This document shows positions 58,901 through 64,000 of a DNA stretch of 64,000 nucleotides, piece after piece. The notes below the pieces were generated by a model that did no database searches, was not told the DNA's origin, and saw only the letters and a program-made list of their open reading frames with translations. Source of the stretch: Peribolospora baueri (taxonomy: Eukaryota > Basidiomycota > Peribolosporomycetes > Peribolosporales > Peribolosporaceae). The DNA lies in contig JAMDHS010000032.1 of the NCBI GenBank assembly GCA_029717555.1, positions 1 to 64,000 on the forward strand. Direction: 5' to 3'. The first letter of the stretch is position 1. Every line of letters begins with the position of its first letter. The position numbers and the translations under genes were made by a program.

Positions 58901-59807
58901 TCCCCCGGCGTTCTTCCAACGTTTGAACGTCGGAGGTCTCGGTGGTGTTGCTTATGTTGTGGTATCCGGTCTCGCCCGTCAAGCTGACATTCCTTGCCCG
59001 TTCCCCCACTGTTCGTACGTGTGAAGGGACCCATCCATCGCCTGTGGGAGCCCACTGGTGCGTGACAGATGACCCGCCCTTCGGTGGCGCGGAAACGTGA
59101 CCGGCTCCTCCCGGGATGCCGCTGCTTACTCCTGTCTCATTGGCAAAAAAGTTGCGAGCAGCCCAGAAACCCTTGAAGAAGCCGGTGACGTTGTGATAGT
59201 ATAGCGGCGGCGGCAGTACAGGTTCTGAGGGGTATGAGGCCGGTTCTCGAAATTGCGGTAGCAAAAGGGGGGCTAGCTCTGATGGCGGTATATCCTAAGG
59301 GTAGGCGTTCAAGCGAGAAGCACAAACGTCAGCTGCGTGAGAGGCGCAAACCATTCGATCGCGAGCTCACCAGTAGAAGCTCATCCACATCGGTCTCATT
59401 CGCTTTCTTCGCATCTTCTTCCTCCTTTTTCCCTTGAGTTCCATCTGGTACGTCCAAACTGGCGTTCTTTGGTGGCGGAGGCGCCCAAGCCGTACCGTTC
59501 GCCCTGTCCGCCCACCATCGTTCCAGACCAAGCTTCTGGCGCTCGCGAAGGTGCAGCTGTTGCTGGAGGGACTCTATCATCGAGAGATCAGGGATAGTAT
59601 ATGAAGTGAGGTACCATAAGAAAACGAAGAGGACGAGAATGAAAGTCGGAGCTGCGATGGGCGGATGGGTGAGCAAATTGCATGTATCGATCTATCAGCA
59701 GCTGGGCCTTCTTCTGGAAAGAGAGGCAGCCGAGACTCATCGTGAGCCCCGCCATATCAGTGTCACTCACAAGCTCTCGGCCTCGCAGCCCTTTCGGGGG
59801 CGTCCAT
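55907..59807 (-). CDS. TUL1: Golgi Dsc E3 ubiquitin ligase, Tul1/Dsc1
   Basis: Thirteen exons: 59807-59771, 59651-59371, 59294-58728, 58629-58514, 58425-58271, 58183-57834, 57738-57645, 57611-57048, 56933-56694, 56606-56512, 56437-56149, 56073-56045 and 55948-55907; about 952 residues. Tul1/Dsc1 is the RING subunit of the Golgi Dsc complex that ubiquitinates misplaced membrane proteins and, in some fungi, processes SREBP. A signal-anchor (TFILVLFVFLWYLTSYTIP) is near the N-terminus. The lumenal part has GFFKGFWAARNFFANETG and GRLDL-type segments. Seven or so membrane helices follow (WITHLIVAIV, FVFTVVGAITLIIFF, FSFWLPQIYRNAKRG, SAARLFLPLYIYACPRN). The RING-H2 is spread over three exons: CAICLDPI, PCHHIFHTGCLERWLSIK and QECPSCRRVLPPI, then the stop. 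Its first exon is only 37 nt. A Pro/Ser-rich loop lies near residue 600. Phase fits at every junction. Confidence 0.9.
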
Positions 59808-59979
59808 GGGAGGGCTTTCTTGAAGGTCCCAGCTGATCTTGTAGCGAACCTAGTCCCCATTCCCCTTGCGAAATCAGTTATGCTGGCGCCGAGTTGCCTC
59901 ACTGCTTGTCGCTGCGGCAAACCCCCGATCACTTACACCCGAGGGCTCCGGACGTCGAACCGCATTCTTCTTGACCTTC
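59808..59979. promoter_or_regulatory. 172-bp bidirectional promoter, TUL1 and HIS6
   Basis: Only 172 bp separate the divergent start codons of TUL1 and HIS6, so both promoters and leaders overlap here. No classical TATA box was recognised. A TGACTC-type Gcn4 site, which might be expected for HIS6, is not obvious. Confidence 0.5.
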
Positions 59980-61820
59980 ATGTTGACCATGCCTCCTCCA
60001 CCGACACCGGACGCGAGCAAATTGGGAAGGAGAAGAAGCCTTTTCAAACCATGCATCGATCTGCACGACGGTGTTGTTAAGCAGATTGTTGGAGGGTCGC
60101 TATCCGAACGAGCGCCCGCGGAACTAAAGACCAACTTTGTCGCGACGTGAGCAATGGTCCCATCATCCTCTTCGCTCGTACGGTTAAGGTTTGGGCACTT
60201 TGCCACGGGTTGAGCCTGGGTGGAGGCTCTCGGTTTGTCTTTGATATTCGCTCATACCTTTTTGTATGCTTCTTCTTACTTTGCAAATATGGTCTTATGG
60301 ACACAGCCAAACTCCGGCTGAGTACGCAGAGCTTTATAGGAAACACGACCTCCGAGGCGGGCACGTAATAAAACTGGGGCCCAACAACGACGAGGCTGCG
60401 AAACAAGCTCTCAAAGCCTGGCCAGGTGTGTTATACGGGGCGAATTACCTCTCTTTTCTTTCAATACCCTCCGGATTCTGGCACCCGTCTGGCATTGGTA
60501 ACGCTGTCGCTAGCCGTTCTCTTACCCTTCTCTGCTTACACTTAACGACCCGTGCTCGTCCTTTCGTTGCTTAGGCGCACTGCAGGTCGGAGGTGGGATC
60601 AACGATTCAAATGCTCTCTCGTGGCTGGAGGCTGGTGCCGAGAAGGTGAGGAAACAGCGTGTCCTTTCGGGAGATCGCTTTCCCTCTCCTCGATTCGTTT
60701 ATGACCCTCCCTTCCCCGATGGACGAAGGTTCTGACTACCATGTCCTGATTCGCCGTGCTCCATGTGCACCTTCACGGCTTGATCAGGTCATTGTTACTT
60801 CTTTCCTCTTTCCCTCTGCCCGGTTCTCGCTCGAGCGCTTGGAGGCACTGGCCAAAACAGTGGGCAAGGAGCGATTGGTGATTGACGTAAGGTCAGTTTA
60901 ATCTTGTCAGGTACCGGCTTGTGCTAATATTGAGCTGCCAAAACGGAACCGTCGGGCTGCATGTCTTTATGGTAGCTTTATATACATGCATTCACTTGAA
61001 CGGTCTTTGTTTATGCACCGGATGATTACAGTTGTCGGAGACGGGAGGGTAAATGGATCGTGGCGATGAACAAGTGGCAAGACATGACGGATATGGAAGT
61101 CAACAAGGGTGAGTGTGCTTCCGCTGCGTCGTCGCTTCTTGTTAAAACTTCATTTTTGTCGCTCTGGTGTCTAAGTGCTTATGCCTTGACTGTATCCCAT
61201 GTTCACCGCAGCGTCGCTCGACATGCTCTCTGAGTACTGCAGGTGAGAATACTAAGACAGGGATCGAGGTGATGAGTCGGTCATTCCGTCAACGCTAAAG
61301 CACCCTGCGGTCTCGTTGCTTTTTCCGCCGATCTCCCCATGCTTTTTCTCGAGCAGCGAGTTCCTGATTCACGCTGCAGACGTGGAGGGCCTTTGTCAAG
61401 GCATCGATGAGGAGCTTGTTCAACGTAAGTGCTTGCAGATTATCTTTGTAAAAGATGGTATATATCTTCTCACTTCTTGCACCTTTCGTCTCGTCCCAAG
61501 GCCTAGGAGAGTGGGTGACTATTCCCACGACGTATGCGGGAGGAGCAAAAGGTGAGTCGTCGTCGTCCGCATGCGTACGAGAGGATGTGATGATGTACAA
61601 GCCTGACTTGCGCCATCCGGACATCCCACTCCTTTGTATCGGTTCCCGGTGCTCGTTTCTTTTCTCCCTAGCACTGTCTGATCTCGCGCTGGTGGACAAA
61701 TTCTCTTCCGGCAAGGTCGACCTGACGTTCGGAAGTGCTTTGGATATCTTTGGCGGCAACAAGGTGCGCTTGTCCGACCTGGTGAGGTGGAATGACGAAG
61801 CGAAGGCTTCTTTGGAATAA
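59980..61820 (+). CDS. HIS6: ProFAR isomerase, histidine biosynthesis
   Basis: Nine exons: 59980-60146, 60307-60425, 60575-60645, 60788-60891, 61032-61108, 61212-61242, 61357-61424, 61501-61551 and 61672-61820; 278 residues. The enzyme is the fourth step of histidine synthesis, opening the ring of ProFAR to PRFAR, on a TIM barrel. Key stretches: [18 protein letters not shown] (first strand, catalytic Asp), [30 protein letters not shown] (phosphate site), [36 protein letters not shown] (second catalytic Asp), [10 protein letters not shown] and [14 protein letters not shown]. The fungal-type insert around VAMNKWQ is present. The first Met is used; a second in-frame Met at 59989 is equally possible. 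Exon 7 could begin at 61354, adding one Ser. Introns are numerous and exons as short as 31 nt. Confidence 0.95.
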
Positions 61821-62301
61821 GTAGAATAGAATAGATGTGTCTCATTCCGAATGAACGAGGATATTGCAAGGATGACAATGCGAGCAAGCTTATTCGAGGC
61901 AGAGCGAGCGTCAAAGCGCTTACTTGCTGAGAAAGCACCGAGCATCGACATCTTACCCGACCCCCTTGGCCGGCCAAGTGGATCGTGATTGGGCCAGTCT
62001 AACATGCTATTCACCGCACGTATGGACAGTCTCTGGTTCAGCAGAGCTATATTTCAAAACAGCCAACGTGCTCAGGGTCTGTCTCGTATGGAGACACAGG
62101 ATAGACCTGGATAATACGATGACACTGTTGTCACGAAGTGTGATGTCGTCACAGCTGAGGCACAGTGGAAACCAGAAAGACAACGAGACGAGAGCGAAAG
62201 GAGTGACTACATAGATGGGGGATCTGCTGATGCCTTTGCCGCAAACCATCAGCGAGCAAGAACTGTCCCACTGCGGCAACCTTATACAAACACGGGCTAC
62301 C
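61821..62301. other. Convergent spacer between HIS6 and NFS1
   Basis: About 480 bp between two stop codons. AT content is higher than in the genes. It holds two 3' ends and no gene, RNA or repeat that I can recognise. Confidence 0.5.
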
Positions 62302-64000
62302 TCATCCGCTCCACTGTAAGCCAGGAAAAAAAACCAGTTTCAATACCGCAGACATGCCAAACCTCAAGGGAGCGCAAGATAGCATCAGATAACGCCACAC
62401 AAGAGATGTGGACACTCACCTGGATCGTCTTGAGGTCGATACCTTCCTGTACCATCTCCCAAAGCGGGCTCATGTCGCGGAGTCGATTGACGACAGTAAC
62501 AATCTTCTCGCTTACGTAGTCGATCTCGGCTTCCGTCGTGAAACGGCCGATGCCAAATCGGAGTGAGCTATGAGCGTTCTCGTCGTCAAGACCTTTTATT
62601 TCAAAAATGTGGAGTTAAAATCGTGTCAGGAAGTATGCATGAATTAGGTTGAAGAATGCAGACTTCACTCACCGAGAGCACGGAGAACGTAGCTCGGCTC
62701 CAGCGAAGCCGAGGTGCAGGCAGAACCAGAGGACAGGCAAACGTCCTGTCAACGGAAACGAGCGTAGCGATGAGCACTCCGAGCGAAACGCACACAAACA
62801 ATCCACACTTCAACTCACCTTGAGTGCCATGAGGAGCGACTCTCCCTCCACGTACTTGAACGTGAAGTTCTGACAGCCAGGGTAGCCGTTAATGTCTCCG
62901 TTCTGCATAACGTGATCGATCTTGCTCGTGATGTTTCTTGTCAGGCGCTCAGCGAGACGCTTGATATGCACGTGGTCGTACTGTGTATGAGGTGCGACGA
63001 GATATTCGAGTGAGAAAGGCTGCCGATGTCATTTGGAAGTCATCATTGGGCGACGATACTTACTGCCATCTCACGCTTGGCAATCCTGCAAGCCTCTCCA
63101 AAGCCGACGATGAGCGGGGGTGCCAACGTGCCGCTCCGAAGGCCGCGCTCTTGACCGCCACCGCTGATGATAGGCTCCAGTCGGACCCTCGGTCTCCGGC
63201 GAATGTATGCAGCGCCGATACCCTTGGGGCCGTAGATCTTGTGTCCTGAGATGCTCATCAGGTCGATGTTCATCTCGTTGACATCCAGGGGGATCTTGCC
63301 TACAGCCTGGGCGGCGTCGGTGTGGAAGAAGACGCCCTTGTGCTTCCTGATTATCTCCCCGATCTCCTTGATGGGCTGGACGACGCCAATCTCGTTGTTT
63401 ACCGTCATGATGGACACGATCGCCGTCCCAGGTCGAATTGCGGCTTCGAGATCCGAGAGCCGGATAAGACCGTTCTCCTGCACAGGGAGGTAAGTGACAT
63501 CAAAGCCTTCGTCCTGCAACACACGGCAAGAGTCGAGAACACACTTGTGTTCCTAGAAGTCGGAAAATATATGACACATGCGTCAACAACCTGTCGGTCT
63601 GGAGGGACTGGCTCAAGGCACTTACGGTTTGCGTAGTAATGATGTGGTTCTTCTTTCCCTTGTAGAAGCGGGCCACACCCTTCAATGCCATGTTGTTGGT
63701 CTCGGTCGCGCCAGATGTGAAAATAATCTCCTTGGGATCTGCGCCGATGAGATCGGCAACGTGCTGCCAGAGCAAGGAAGGGTGTCAGAGCCACATTGTC
63801 CTTCGATCTCCTTACGTAAACCTATTTGGTCTGTCCCACTCACCTTCCTGGCATCATCCACCGCAGACTCGGCTTCCCATCCATACGCATGCGTTCGGCT
63901 GTGTGGGTTTCCATACTGGTTCGTGTAGAAGGGCATCATCGCATCGAGAACGCGGGGATCAACAGGCGTTGTTGCCTGAGCGTCGAGGTAGATGGGTCGG
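62302..64000 (-). CDS. NFS1: Cysteine desulfurase Nfs1 (N-terminus outside window)
   Basis: Visible exons: 64000-63844 (continues beyond the window), 63763-63626, 63552-63064, 62980-62819, 62745-62673, 62592-62420 and 62313-62302. Nfs1 is the mitochondrial PLP enzyme that takes sulfur from cysteine for iron-sulfur cluster assembly and tRNA thiolation, working with Isd11 and Isu. The visible part starts [20 protein letters not shown], so only the presequence and first residues are missing. [15 protein letters not shown] binds PLP phosphate, [15 protein letters not shown] follows, [19 protein letters not shown] holds the PLP Lys, and [20 protein letters not shown] carries the active-site Cys on its mobile loop. 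The ending [15 protein letters not shown]...QWSG is diagnostic of Nfs1. The last coding exon is only 12 nt (Trp-Ser-Gly-stop). Confidence 0.96.

Overview
The window is fungal nuclear DNA. It is GC-rich, genes sit close together on both strands, and almost every gene is cut by short GT-AG introns (about 50-250 nt). Protein content (Arp1, EB1, Nup192, Pex2, Dsc1/Tul1, chitin deacetylase with a GPI tail) and the high intron density suggest a basidiomycete, most likely a Pucciniomycotina-type yeast (red-yeast relatives). That placement is inferred from gene style, not from a search. Exon joins were built by hand; nearly all were checked by reading phase.

Layout. 1-2924: non-coding, with foldback repeats. 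2925-4458 (+): GPI-tailed chitin deacetylase. 4459-6885: mostly empty, with a decayed FAD-monooxygenase fragment. 6886-8962 (+): mitochondrial-type HAD hydrolase containing a 9-nt exon. 9480-11350 (-): PEX2. 12462-13363 (-): ribosomal protein eS24, divergent from a DUF4870-like membrane protein (13701-14614, +). 14997-15700 (-): two-TM Cys-rich membrane protein, divergent from ARP1 (16293-18318, +), which converges on the RPL4 chaperone ACL4 (18668-20338, -). 21111-21494 (+): small secreted Gly-rich protein. 21911-28842 (+): NUP192. 29849-34794 (+): a Prm10/ThrE-like transporter with a 79-T homopolymer at a splice acceptor. 35364-36444 (+): mitochondrial uL22, convergent with OST1 (36656-38760, -). 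39733-43664 (-): Ime2/Crk1-type kinase. 45813-46401 (+): small GPI cell-surface protein. 47268-49630 (-): mitochondrial RCC1-repeat protein, sharing a 206-bp promoter with EB1 (49837-51156, +). 52155-54647 (-): cytochrome P450. 55491-55675 (+): U2 snRNA with a TATA box and a 3' hairpin. 55907-59807 (-): TUL1/DSC1 ubiquitin ligase, sharing a 172-bp promoter with HIS6 (59980-61820, +). 62302-64000 (-): NFS1, cut by the window edge.

The genes are mainly housekeeping and do not form one pathway. Themes are the secretory pathway and cell wall (OST1, TUL1, chitin deacetylase, GPI protein), mitochondria and peroxisomes (NFS1, uL22m, RCC1-like, HAD, PEX2), and the cytoskeleton (ARP1 and EB1 both serve microtubule-based transport). 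I saw no CRISPR array, no intact transposon and no virus-like element. The most unusual features are at the RNA level: the poly-T splice acceptor, a 9-nt micro-exon inside a catalytic motif, an eS24 start codon standing alone before an intron, and a U2 gene with a strong terminal hairpin.
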